Assembly: GCA_015059955.1 (NCBI GenBank)
Contig: SUZK01000004.1
Location: 62,001 to 126,000, forward strand
Origin: Rikenellaceae bacterium
GTDB lineage: Bacteria; Bacteroidota; Bacteroidia; Bacteroidales; Rikenellaceae
Direction of reading: 5' to 3'
Length of the DNA: 64,000 bases
Below the pieces are notes generated by a model. The model was not told the origin of the DNA. It was given only the letters and a program-made list of their open reading frames with translations, and did not search any database. A program made the position numbers and the translations under genes. Below, piece by piece: positions 1-7,338 of the stretch (positions are counted from its first letter, which is position 1; the number at the start of each line of letters is the position of its first letter).

Positions 1-1825
1 TTACCGTGGTAGGCAGTGCGCCTGCGAACTCTATGATGCGGCCGTCGAGCGTCACGAAGCGAGCATTGTAGCTGTATGTTCCATCGCCATTATCCGAGTA
101 CTCGAAGGTGTAGTCCGACGCGTCGATGTCGATACTTATGCCCTCGTAGTTGATATATGGCATATAGACCTTGTTGCGGTCGTAGTTTAATACAAGCTCG
201 TTATCGCGTGCATCGTAGAAGTAGAAGTATAGGCCCGCAAAGCCTGCATCCGACACCTCAACGTAAGTAGGCTTAAAATCGAGCTTCTGTCCCGAAACGT
301 CCTCATAGGTATACCCCTTGACAGCACCTGTCCAGTCGAATGCATATGTCTGTCCGCCACATACCCAAGTGGCAACAAAGCGTGTGGTATTATCGCTCTT
401 GTTCACTATTACCACCGAAGCACTGCTCATCTTCTCATAGGCGCCATTTAGATCATGGATGCAGTAGCTTAGGCTCATCGTACCCTCAGCGGATGAGTAT
501 GTGCCATCGGGAATAGGCTTTACCGCAGCTATGTCCGAGTGCTTGAAATTAAATTGGTGCTGCAAGCCACCTGCCGTAAAGAGTATCTGCTTCTCACCAG
601 CCCTATCGTAGTTCACCTCGGCGGCTGTCACCTCTACTACTGTTGCGTTGGGGTCGATAGGTATCTCCTGCTCCTTGCTAAAGTCGAAGCCCTCTACTAC
701 GCCTGTCCACTCGAATGTTATGTGGTGGCCCGCTACCGACTTTATAAAGCCGCTAATGGTCGTCACGCCCTCCTCGGTGTGCGAGAGTGTCACCTCGGCA
801 TCCTCCAGTGCACATGTCTGGTCGCCCTCGATATTGTATGTCGAGTTTGTGTGGCCGATGTTATTGTCGCTAAACTTATAAACGCCTTCCGATAGATACT
901 TGTCGTTAGGGGCAGTCTCATCGAGCAGGTCAAGCTCGTGGTAGCGAGCTTCGTCGATATATAGCTGCAAGAAGAAGTTACCAATCATCGACTTTACGGC
1001 AACCACCTTTGTGGGGGTGAACGCCTCAGGGCCGGTAGGACCTTGATAGATATTTGCCACCTCGCCTGTGTAGGTCACGATATGCTTGATGCCATCCGTA
1101 TCGGTGAGTGTGATGCTGAATGTGTAGCTGCGTGTCGATGGTGGGAAATCATCTGTGCCAATGTAGCTTACCGTAGCCACCGCATCTGTGAGCTTCACTA
1201 TGCCACTCTCGTTCTTGAACATTGTCTTCGCGAGGTCTATTGTACCGCTCTGCGAGCTATACTCACTACCCTCAAGGAGCCAATTGCCCGCCGCCTCTAC
1301 GAAGTGTGCAATAAGCCTTGTTGTGCCATCCTCCGACGCAAAGACGATGCTAAACTCGGGGTCGGCATACTTGGTATCACGCTCGGCCGTAGCCATCGTA
1401 TACTCATACTCTGTTTGTGGTGGTATATCCCACGGAACGTTAGGCTCTTGCATAATCTCCACGCTCTGCTCCTTGCTGTTGAACGCTATCTTCACCCACG
1501 CCTGGCGATACACCTCGTCCTCGTTTTCTGCCACATTAAGGGTAATTGTACCCTCGGCAACCACTATGTCGCTTATCCACTCTGCCTCGCACGACGCCTC
1601 GGGGAGTGTGTCGCTATCGCCGCTGAGGGTATAGGTTATTACCACCTCGCCACCCTCGGGCGATACCACCTCCTGCGTGCCAGAGGTTATCGTCAGCTCA
1701 ACCTCAGGTTGTTGGTCGGGCTTTGGGTCGGGCTTTGGCTCCTCTACGGGAGCTTTCTCGCATGCTGTAAACAGAAGCGCCAGCGCCCCAAAGAGCATTG
1801 TCAATCTTGATACAAATGTTTTCAT
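1..1825 (-). CDS. BACON-domain surface lipoprotein, 3' end outside the window
   Basis: The minus-strand frame is open from an ATG at 1823-1825 to base 1, about 608 codons, so the C-terminus is missing. Residues 1-21 form a lipoprotein signal with lipobox L-F-T-A-C, followed by a Glu/Pro/Lys linker (PKPDPKPD). Residues about 40-125 read as a BACON domain, an immunoglobulin-like module common at the N-terminus of Bacteroidetes surface proteins: note S-P-E-G-G-E, a W-I-S strand, and the ending V-E-I-M-Q-E-P. The remainder is Thr/Asp/Tyr-rich beta-type sequence with repeated D-G-x-x-T/K-x-x-F/Y turns. I infer a surface-exposed binding or adhesive lipoprotein; no catalytic motif is visible. It lies 43 bp downstream of the four-helix-bundle gene and may share its transcript, since no promoter box precedes it. 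Confidence 0.8.
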   Translation of the reverse strand, partial: MKTFVSRLTMLFGALALLFTACEKAPVEEPKPDPKPDQQPEVELTITSGTQEVVSPEGGEVVITYTLSGDSDTLPEASCEAEWISDIVVAEGTITLNVAENEDEVYRQAWVKIAFNSKEQSVEIMQEPNVPWDIPPQTEYEYTMATAERDTKYADPEFSIVFASEDGTTRLIAHFVEAAGNWLLEGSEYSSQSGTIDLAKTMFKNESGIVKLTDAVATVSYIGTDDFPPSTRSYTFSITLTDTDGIKHIVTYTGEVANIYQGPTGPEAFTPTKVVAVKSMIGNFFLQLYIDEARYHELDLLDETAPNDKYLSEGVYKFSDNNIGHTNSTYNIEGDQTCALEDAEVTLSHTEEGVTTISGFIKSVAGHHITFEWTGVVEGFDFSKEQEIPIDPNATVVEVTAAEVNYDRAGEKQILFTAGGLQHQFNFKHSDIAAVKPIPDGTYSSAEGTMSLSYCIHDLNGAYEKMSSASVVIVNKSDNTTRFVATWVCGGQTYAFDWTGAVKGYTYEDVSGQKLDFKPTYVEVSDAGFAGLYFYFYDARDNELVLNYDRNKVYMPYINYEGISIDIDASDYTFEYSDNGDGTYSYNARFVTLDGRIIEFAGALPTTV

Positions 1826-1868
1826 CTTTATTATTGGTTAATGTGTTGTGTGTGTCACTTTTCGGCTA

Positions 1869-2426
1869 CTATCCATTACGCTTTTCGAGCCTTACACGTG
1901 TAAGCTTTTCCTTGAAGCCGCCCTCGCATCTAAATCGCTCGCCCTCAGCCGCTATAAAGCTCACGAGTATCTTATCCTCTTGGCTTAGCAAGACAATAAG
2001 CATATTGGCAATTGTTTCATCACCTCGACTCTCGGCGAGATTGATGTAGTAGCTACTATCTGTATGCTCCTTACCTATTTTACGCATAGCTCTATTTTGT
2101 GCTGAGCCTACACTCCACTCCGTCAGTCCCCGAGTACGCAGATAATCCCTGTAATCCTCTAATAGCTCCTTGAGACTACCTCGCGCTATGTTATATAGCT
2201 TTAAGGCTACCTCATATGATGTCGAAGCATCTGTATAACCCTCTACGATATTCTGCTTTCCGGAGCGAGCTGCCTGTATCATTTGGTCAAAAGTGCGGTC
2301 ACGCTTGTCTATAAAACGCCTACAGAAGTGATATGTGAGGTCATAAATCACAACAGCCTTTTGATAGCAGAGGAGCGTTTCGTAGCTCCAGTGGCCATTG
2401 TCTATTATGCTCTTGGTTGTAGCCAT
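1869..2426 (-). CDS. four-helix-bundle protein (23S rRNA IVP-like, suffix-domain type)
   Basis: A 185-residue protein with the typical four-helix-bundle layout: helix 1 has L-L-C-Y-Q-K-A; then F-D-Q-M-I-Q-A-A-R-S-G-K-Q-N-I-V-E-G; then S-L-K-E-L-L-E-D-Y-R-D-Y-L. Relatives were first noticed inside intervening sequences of 23S rRNA genes and are frequent stand-alone genes in Bacteroidetes; their biochemical role is not established. The length of about 185 with a C-terminal extension suits the 'four helix bundle suffix' subgroup. The frame stays open upstream to 2717 through tandem repeats. I place the start at the ATG 2424-2426 because homology begins there and a good promoter ends about 10 bases upstream of it. 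Confidence 0.85.
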   Translation of the reverse strand: MATTKSIIDNGHWSYETLLCYQKAVVIYDLTYHFCRRFIDKRDRTFDQMIQAARSGKQNIVEGYTDASTSYEVALKLYNIARGSLKELLEDYRDYLRTRGLTEWSVGSAQNRAMRKIGKEHTDSSYYINLAESRGDETIANMLIVLLSQEDKILVSFIAAEGERFRCEGGFKEKLTRVRLEKRNG

Positions 2427-2442
2427 AACGATAGTTTTAGTA

Positions 2443-2474
2443 CAAAGGTAGCTAAAATGTTGGGATGTAGCAAG
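2443..2474 (-). promoter_or_regulatory. Bacteroidetes-type promoter of the four-helix-bundle gene
   Basis: On the minus strand, CTTG (2471-2474) is followed after exactly 20 bases by TACCTTTG (2443-2450), matching the TAnnTTTG -7 box. Transcription would start about 10 bases upstream of the ATG at 2426. Confidence 0.55.
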
Positions 2475-2531
2475 AGGGAGGTGATTTTTGTTTGGGGGAT
2501 TTGGGGGATAACCGCAAGCGGAGCTTGCTCT

Positions 2532-2563
2532 GGGGATTATGGGGATTATGGGTAATATGGGGT
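2532..2563 (+). repeat. 9-bp G-run array
   Basis: Units of GGGGATTAT repeat with a 9-bp period (two exact, one GGGTAATAT, then GGGG). With four G-runs and short loops the plus strand could form a G-quadruplex. Similar arrays occur at 29276-29332 and 31176-31206. Confidence 0.8.
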
Positions 2564-2566
2564 GTT

Positions 2567-2757
2567 CCCCAGAGCGAAGCGGCTCTCCCCAGAGCGCAGC
2601 GGCTCTCCCCAGAGCAAAGCGGCTCTCCCCAGAGCAACGCGGCCCTCCCCAGAGCGAAGCGGTCGTCCCCAGAGCAACAGCGGCTCTCCCAGAGCGAAGC
2701 GGAAATCCCCAGAGCAACGCGGATCTCCCCAGAGCAACAGCGGAAATCCCCAGAGCG
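2567..2757 (+). repeat. tandem repeat, about 9.5 copies of a ~20-bp unit
   Basis: Units begin CCCCAGAGC and continue with (G/A)AAGCGG or CAACGCGG. Unit starts fall at 2567, 2587, 2607, 2627, 2647, 2667, 2688, 2707 and 2727, plus a partial at 2748. Unit lengths are 19-21 bp, so no reading frame is conserved. An inverted partial copy (GCAAGCGGAGCTTGCTCTGG) lies just upstream at 2515-2534 and is itself a hairpin, GCAAGC-GGA-GCTTGC. The array fills the space between the convex ends of two minus-strand genes. No flanking spacers or cas genes exist, so it is not a CRISPR array. Confidence 0.9.
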
Positions 2758-2770
2758 ACTCTTTACACAG

Positions 2771-2807
2771 CAAAAAAATCGGAGCCTCCCGAATGGGAAG
2801 CTCCGAA
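2771..2807 (-). terminator. Rho-independent terminator of the 1128-residue lipoprotein gene
   Basis: Stem CGGAGC/GCTCCG (2780-2785 with 2800-2805) continues with TCCC/GGGA and a 4-base loop. On the minus strand it is followed by seven T (2772-2778). It lies 23 bp beyond the stop codon at 2830. Confidence 0.85.
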
Positions 2808-2829
2808 AAGGTTTGACTATAGCTACAAA

Positions 2830-5800
2830 TTACTTAGTAGGCTGACCTACAGAAATTGTGCCGATAGCTGTATAGTTCGTATCATTGATGGTAATTGTAA
2901 CACTGTCATCAGTTACTACCATTGATGAACCATAGCGAGCACCTGTCAACTCCTCACCATTGTAAGTACCCTCAAGGCCGAACTGACCATCACTGTAGAT
3001 ACAATCATCTGCTGTGTAACCATCCCAAATTTGACCATAATAATAGTCATCACGCACATCAATCTTACCAGTCTCAAAGTCAAAGTCATTGTAGTTCACA
3101 TAGAGGGTGATATCGTAGTTCTCGCCCTTCAATGAGTATACACCACAACCACCTGACTTACCGGCTGTAGGATTTACATCCCAGTAGCGACCGAGATAGG
3201 TGAATGAGTCACCTGACTCGTCACCGCCGCCAGCACCTGGAGCAGTAGCGCCCTCGCCAAGGTAGTTAACCTCGGTAGTAGGAATCTGAGTATCAACATA
3301 GATAGAAGTGCCATCAGTCAAGGTAGCGATAACCTTGTAGTACTTCTCGCCCTCTGCGCAATTGTAGTCGTTAGGCTGCTGAGTCTGGAGTGAAGTGTAA
3401 CCCTCAACTACAGTACCATCGGTCTTAGTGAACTTAGTAGTCCACTCATAGGTCCATGAGTTGTTCTGGCAGTAGTGGCAAATAACCTCAAAAACATTGC
3501 CCTCCTCGTCATACAACCAGAAAGCGTACTCTGAATCGTTGCCGTTGTACTCATAACCGTCGAAATAGAGATCCAACTCAGCACGTACTGGATCGAAAGC
3601 ACCCTCAGGAAGTGCGTTCTCTGCCTCAAGATATGCGCAGTTAGAAACAGTGCCATCAGTAAATGCTACGCCAAGAGCAAACTTGTAGGTCTTGCCAACC
3701 TCAAATGTGTCGTAAGCAACATCGTAAGGGATAACAACAGGGTTAGAGTTATCACTTGCAGTGCGATACAACCAGTTGTCGCTGTAAGCGATATCAGCAA
3801 GCTCTGCCTCAGTTAGGTTCTTGTAGTATGAAGATGTATTTGCAACATCTGATGAGTAGAAGTGAATGTAGTCAATATCAAGACCGTCGATACCTGAGAA
3901 GTAAACCTTAGCAGTACCATCGCCTGGGAACTCAACCTTGTCGATAGCGAGTGTTGCAGCATTGTAAAGTACATCCTTGCTGGTAAGCTCCTCCTGTACC
4001 AAAGTGTACTCACCATTAGCGTTAACGATCAAAAGACCCAAATAGCGAGTAGCAGCAGCCTTATCAGCAGCTGTAGAAGTTGAGAAGGTGTAACCATACT
4101 CAAAGTCTGTACGATCGTAACCGTTCTCGATAAGGTCAGCCTTAAGAAGGTCAAGCTCCATGTACTTCTCCTCATACCAACGAGTGTAAGCTACAGCGGT
4201 ATCCTCGGGAACAGTAACGTCTACACCGATATTTGTGTAAGTACGCTGGTCGTTGTACTCGATAGTGTACTCTGCTGGAGTAGCAGCCGCAACGATGTCA
4301 GCAGTTGCGAAGTATACGTACTTAAGATCCTCTGATGTGTACTCAGTCTTACCCTCCTGCTCAGTGAAGATAGCCATTACATACTCAGTGTTAGGCTCGA
4401 TAGCAAAGTAAGGTGCGTAGTCCAAAGTGTAACCAAGAAGGTCCATAAGAGCGATGTTACTCTCAACAACATCAGTAGATACCTTGAAGCCGAATGAGCT
4501 CCACTGTGGCTGAGCTACATAGCTCTGCATTGCCATCTCGAAATACTCCTCAAGAGATGCATAGTACCCCATGTCGATGTACTCCTCAATCTCAGCAACA
4601 GCTACTGGGAAGAGGTTGTATGCCAAACCACCACGAAGTGTAACGTTGAAGTAAGCATTGTTGAACTTACGCTCAGCCTCGTTCTCTACAACATTAACGT
4701 TGAGCTGCTTGAAAGGAGCTGCAAGAGCCTGATCGAGAAGAAGTTTACCGCTGTTCTCAACATCAGTAGGGATAACCAATACCATGAATGACTCACCCTC
4801 GTATGTGAGAGAACCGTAGTAATCCAAGTAATCAATAATCTCCTCAACGGTAGCAACTACTGTCCATGACTCGGTAACACCCTCCTCATATACAGTCATT
4901 GGGTTACGGTCGTTAAGGTTCATGTAGATATTGTTAATCCAACCACCAGCGCAAGGAACATTGAACTCGCCCCAGCTTGCGTTGTAGATAGACGCAAGAT
5001 CCTCAGTGTAGTAGTCAAGAGGCATTACAGCCAAGTAGTAGTTGTTGAACTCTGAAATAAGCTCTGAGTTACCCCACCAGTCAGAGTACAAGTATGTGTC
5101 AACCAAAGTGTTGGTGATAGTTACATTACCAGCCTTGTCAACATCCAAAGTAATCTCTGCGAGGTTAACCTGAAGCTTAGCTACCTTACAAGCACCAGCA
5201 GCAGTGTTGAAATGAACAGATACGAAGCCCTCCTTCTCAGCATAGCCAGTAGCTACGAAATCTGCTGATGGAGCAGTAACCTTCAAAACAAACTCAGTGC
5301 CACCAGCAGCCAAGATGCCCATGCCTGGGTCAACATTCTCGTCACCCTCAGCGGCCTCCTCATCTGCAACAGCAGCCTCAACAGTAGCCTTCCAACCAAG
5401 TGGCTGGTTCATAATGTTGATGTCAGCAACAGCGTCGTTTACAGTGAATGAAACCTCCTTAGTCTCACCAGCCTTAACGTATGCCTGTGCACGTGTTGAG
5501 TTGAACTCGATAAGCTCAGCAATAACTACATCGAAAGTAGAGCCATCAGCCAATGTGAAGGTAACAGTGTCGTTATCGTTAACCTCAACACCAGTAAAGA
5601 TCTGAGCACCAGCAGATGCTGCTGACAAACCTGACTCAACCCAAGTCTGACCACCGTCGATAGATACCAAGATGTTCTCACCCTCTACCTTGAACTGTGG
5701 AGCCACAGGTGCCTCAGGCTGGTATGGGTTGTCACATACGTTGTCATCCTCGTTGCCATCGTATACGGGAACCATCTCGCCGTTAACAAGCAACCACTCC

Positions 5801-6216
5801 TTAAACTCACCCTTCTCATAGATAGCGAAGTAAAGAACGCCATCCTGCTCTGCAACAGAGATGTAGGTGTTAGTGTCAGTATCAACTACTGTACACTCTG
5901 GATAAACGGTAAATGAAGAACCGTCAGAAAGAGTAACCTTAGTAGCGTCGCCGTCCTTCTCTACAGAAGTAACAACAACCTTACCGTTAATAAGAGCCTT
6001 CAAGGCATCAACCTCTTCGCCCAAACGCTTCTCAAGAGCAGCAACGCGCTCTGTCAATGCAGCGAGATCCTGCTCAACCTTGTCAACATCCTGCTCGATG
6101 CCGTCAATACGCTCGTTGAGAGCGCCATCATCATACGAACATGATGTAGCTAATGCCATAGCGCCAATAATAGTAGCAGCTACAACACTCTTGAGGGTAG
6201 TAAATATCTTCCTCAT
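2830..6216 (-). CDS. large lipoprotein with N-terminal coiled coil (PL29-N/DUF4988-like)
   Basis: 1128 residues. The signal peptide ends at lipobox A-T-S-C (Cys26), so it is probably an outer-membrane or surface lipoprotein. Residues about 33-75 form a heptad coiled coil (I-D-G-I-E-Q-D-V-D-K-V-E), followed by a short beta module (V-T-S-V-E-K-D-G, L-S-D-G-S-S-F) of the kind annotated in Bacteroidetes as a PL29 N-terminal domain. The remainder is acidic, Tyr/Asn-rich beta sequence with several Fn3- or Ig-like segments; no catalytic motif is visible and lyase activity should not be assumed. A clear promoter and a strong terminator frame it as a single-gene unit. Its codon choice is strongly uniform, as expected for a highly expressed gene (inference). 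Confidence 0.85.
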   Translation of the reverse strand: MRKIFTTLKSVVAATIIGAMALATSCSYDDGALNERIDGIEQDVDKVEQDLAALTERVAALEKRLGEEVDALKALINGKVVVTSVEKDGDATKVTLSDGSSFTVYPECTVVDTDTNTYISVAEQDGVLYFAIYEKGEFKEWLLVNGEMVPVYDGNEDDNVCDNPYQPEAPVAPQFKVEGENILVSIDGGQTWVESGLSAASAGAQIFTGVEVNDNDTVTFTLADGSTFDVVIAELIEFNSTRAQAYVKAGETKEVSFTVNDAVADINIMNQPLGWKATVEAAVADEEAAEGDENVDPGMGILAAGGTEFVLKVTAPSADFVATGYAEKEGFVSVHFNTAAGACKVAKLQVNLAEITLDVDKAGNVTITNTLVDTYLYSDWWGNSELISEFNNYYLAVMPLDYYTEDLASIYNASWGEFNVPCAGGWINNIYMNLNDRNPMTVYEEGVTESWTVVATVEEIIDYLDYYGSLTYEGESFMVLVIPTDVENSGKLLLDQALAAPFKQLNVNVVENEAERKFNNAYFNVTLRGGLAYNLFPVAVAEIEEYIDMGYYASLEEYFEMAMQSYVAQPQWSSFGFKVSTDVVESNIALMDLLGYTLDYAPYFAIEPNTEYVMAIFTEQEGKTEYTSEDLKYVYFATADIVAAATPAEYTIEYNDQRTYTNIGVDVTVPEDTAVAYTRWYEEKYMELDLLKADLIENGYDRTDFEYGYTFSTSTAADKAAATRYLGLLIVNANGEYTLVQEELTSKDVLYNAATLAIDKVEFPGDGTAKVYFSGIDGLDIDYIHFYSSDVANTSSYYKNLTEAELADIAYSDNWLYRTASDNSNPVVIPYDVAYDTFEVGKTYKFALGVAFTDGTVSNCAYLEAENALPEGAFDPVRAELDLYFDGYEYNGNDSEYAFWLYDEEGNVFEVICHYCQNNSWTYEWTTKFTKTDGTVVEGYTSLQTQQPNDYNCAEGEKYYKVIATLTDGTSIYVDTQIPTTEVNYLGEGATAPGAGGGDESGDSFTYLGRYWDVNPTAGKSGGCGVYSLKGENYDITLYVNYNDFDFETGKIDVRDDYYYGQIWDGYTADDCIYSDGQFGLEGTYNGEELTGARYGSSMVVTDDSVTITINDTNYTAIGTISVGQPTK

Positions 6217-6309
6217 AGTGATAAAAATTAATAATGGTTAATAAAAAATAATAGTGTCTGTTTCGCAGATATATGAAAAAAACTTAAAAAATAAGTGCAT
6301 ATATCACTG

Positions 6310-6340
6310 CAAATATAAATAATTATTTCTAAAAATCAAA
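6310..6340 (-). promoter_or_regulatory. promoter of the 1128-residue lipoprotein gene
   Basis: On the minus strand, TTTG (6337-6340), 19 bases, then TATATTTG (6310-6317), a full match to the Bacteroidetes consensus. The leader would be about 85-90 bases and AT-rich. Confidence 0.6.
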
Positions 6341-6558
6341 TATATCGAAGAAAAAATTAACACTCAGACTCCAAATTATTAGACACATATAGAGATATTG
6401 AGCTACAAATTAATCACATAATGTAGCGTGCATATTGCCCATTACAGAGATAGTAGTGCATATCAACCCATAATGTGTGGGTATTTATGCGAGAAAAGAT
6501 GAGGGTTCAAAGATGAAAGATGGGTAGACAGAGCGATGCTCCTTAATTAGAAGTGAGC
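6341..6558. other. AT-rich spacer, no gene seen
   Basis: No coding frame, RNA gene or repeat is convincing in this stretch. Near its right end (about 6500-6530) lies TTCAAAGATGAAAGATG, a motif that recurs inverted at 31272-31300 and 58286-58327. A degenerate hairpin-repeat start (TTTGTTGTCAGA with a G-run) follows at about 6561. Confidence 0.6.
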
Positions 6559-6623
6559 AAATTTGTTGTCAGAGGGGGGGGGTATCGTAAAAGAGAGTGC
6601 CCCAACAAGATGTGCGCGAGCCG

Positions 6624-6749
6624 TTTTGTTGTCAGAAGGGGTTAGATTTGGAGATTTGTCGCAGGTTGCAAATCCGCAGCATACTTGGCGTATGTGAGGA
6701 ATTTGCAAACAAGCAAAGCTTCGAAGATGACCCCTTATCACGGCAAAGG
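6624..6749 (+). repeat. hairpin repeat element, copy A
   Basis: A 126-bp element bounded by TTTTGTTGTCAGAAGGGG on the left and CCCCTTATCAC on the right, which are imperfect inverted ends. Inside, TTGCAAAT (6666-6673) pairs with ATTTGCAA (6701-6708), and CATAC (6680-6684) pairs with GTATG (6690-6694). It is almost identical to copy C 190 bp downstream. It encodes no protein. Confidence 0.85.
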
Positions 6750-6813
6750 TTTTGTTGTTAGAAGGGGTTAGGCTTGGTCTATCGCAAAAGATGACCCACT
6801 ACCACGGCAAAGG
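6750..6813 (+). repeat. shortened hairpin repeat element, copy B
   Basis: It starts TTTTGTTGTTAGAAGGGG like the full copies on either side, but lacks the central hairpin and ends with a degenerate right end, so it looks like an internal deletion derivative. Confidence 0.65.
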
Positions 6814-6939
6814 TTTTGTTGTCAGAAGGGGTTAGATTTGGAGATTTGTCGCAGGTTGCAAATCCGCAGCATACTTGACGTATGTGAGGAATTTGCAAAC
6901 AAGCAAAGCTTCAAAGATGACCCCTTATCACAACAAAAC
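6814..6939 (+). repeat. hairpin repeat element, copy C
   Basis: A near-identical copy of 6624-6749, with only a few substitutions (TTGGC to TTGAC in the loop). The right end reads CCCCTTATCACAACAAAAC, the same terminal sequence seen at 36978-36994 and 56391-56407. It abuts the 3' end of the predicted small RNA. Confidence 0.85.
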
Positions 6940-7097
6940 AAAAAAAATGGAGGCCACCGAAAGATATTCAACCCACAACGAATCCGTTGCTGTTTTAGTA
7001 ACGAAACCCGCATCTCCGTAGAGCCTGCGACTTCCGCTACAATCTTCCGATTGCCTCTCCAACCTAAAACTACTAACCTAAATGAACCTTAAAACTT
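6940..7097 (-). ncRNA. candidate structured small RNA, family not recognised
   Basis: A minus-strand transcript of about 158 nt is predicted from a consensus promoter (7103-7134) to a run of eight T (A-run 6940-6947). No coding frame fits. Local hairpins: CAATC-GGAA-GATTG (7040-7053), CTC-TACG-GAG near 7020, and CAACG-GATT-CGTTG (6976-6989). TGGAGAG (7055-7061) can pair with CCTCCA (6948-6953) immediately before the T-run, closing a multibranched domain. GTTTTAG (7064-7070) can also pair with CTAAAAC (6992-6998), which would make a pseudoknot. The size would allow a 6S-like, SRP-like or unclassified RNA; I could not match conserved cores of either. Confidence 0.5.
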
Positions 7098-7102
7098 CGC
7101 TG

Positions 7103-7134
7103 CAAAGGTAAAGCGCATTTCTTAAATTTCCAAG
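7103..7134 (-). promoter_or_regulatory. promoter of the candidate small RNA
   Basis: On the minus strand, CTTG (7131-7134), 20 bases, then TACCTTTG (7103-7110). These are the same boxes and spacing as at 2443-2474, yet no protein frame follows, which is the main argument for an RNA gene. Confidence 0.55.
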
Positions 7135-7265
7135 TATTTTATTAAATTTTTTCAATATTTTATTGATAAATTTTAATTAGGCGAATTTTAGGAGCTGTAT
7201 TATGCAGATAATCAGCAGAATAGAAAATAGAGTAAAAATTATTTATGGATGTGGACAAAGATAAG

Positions 7266-7297
7266 TTTGCGATTTGGGGGAATAATTATTAATTTTG
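7266..7297 (+). promoter_or_regulatory. promoter of the glycosyltransferase gene
   Basis: TTTG (7266-7269), 20 bases, then TAATTTTG (7290-7297). Transcription from here would exclude the upstream ATG at 7249, which supports the downstream start at 7339. Confidence 0.6.
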
Positions 7298-7338
7298 CGG
7301 TTGCCACGCGCGAGTGCGCGCATGTTATAATAGGAGTA

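Noticed and set aside
539..1810. Plus-strand frames opposite the BACON lipoprotein, including one of 255 codons
   Set aside because: They are antisense to a clearly coding frame with a signal peptide and domain structure; their translations are Cys/Leu/Tyr-rich in the way shadow frames are.
1869..2717. A 282-codon frame extending the four-helix-bundle gene through the tandem repeats
   Set aside because: The upstream 97 codons translate tandem repeats whose unit lengths vary from 19 to 21 bp, and the promoter lies inside them. The start at 2426 fits the family and the predicted transcription start.
2567..2757. CRISPR array
   Set aside because: Units are contiguous without unique spacers, and no cas genes are present.
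6624..6939. An insertion sequence bounded by inverted ends
   Set aside because: Elements are only about 126 bp and contain no transposase. At most they are non-autonomous elements, reported as a repeat family.
6547..7013. Short minus-strand frames in the hairpin-repeat region
   Set aside because: They follow the repeat units and copy each other only because the DNA is duplicated; no family similarity and no initiation signals.
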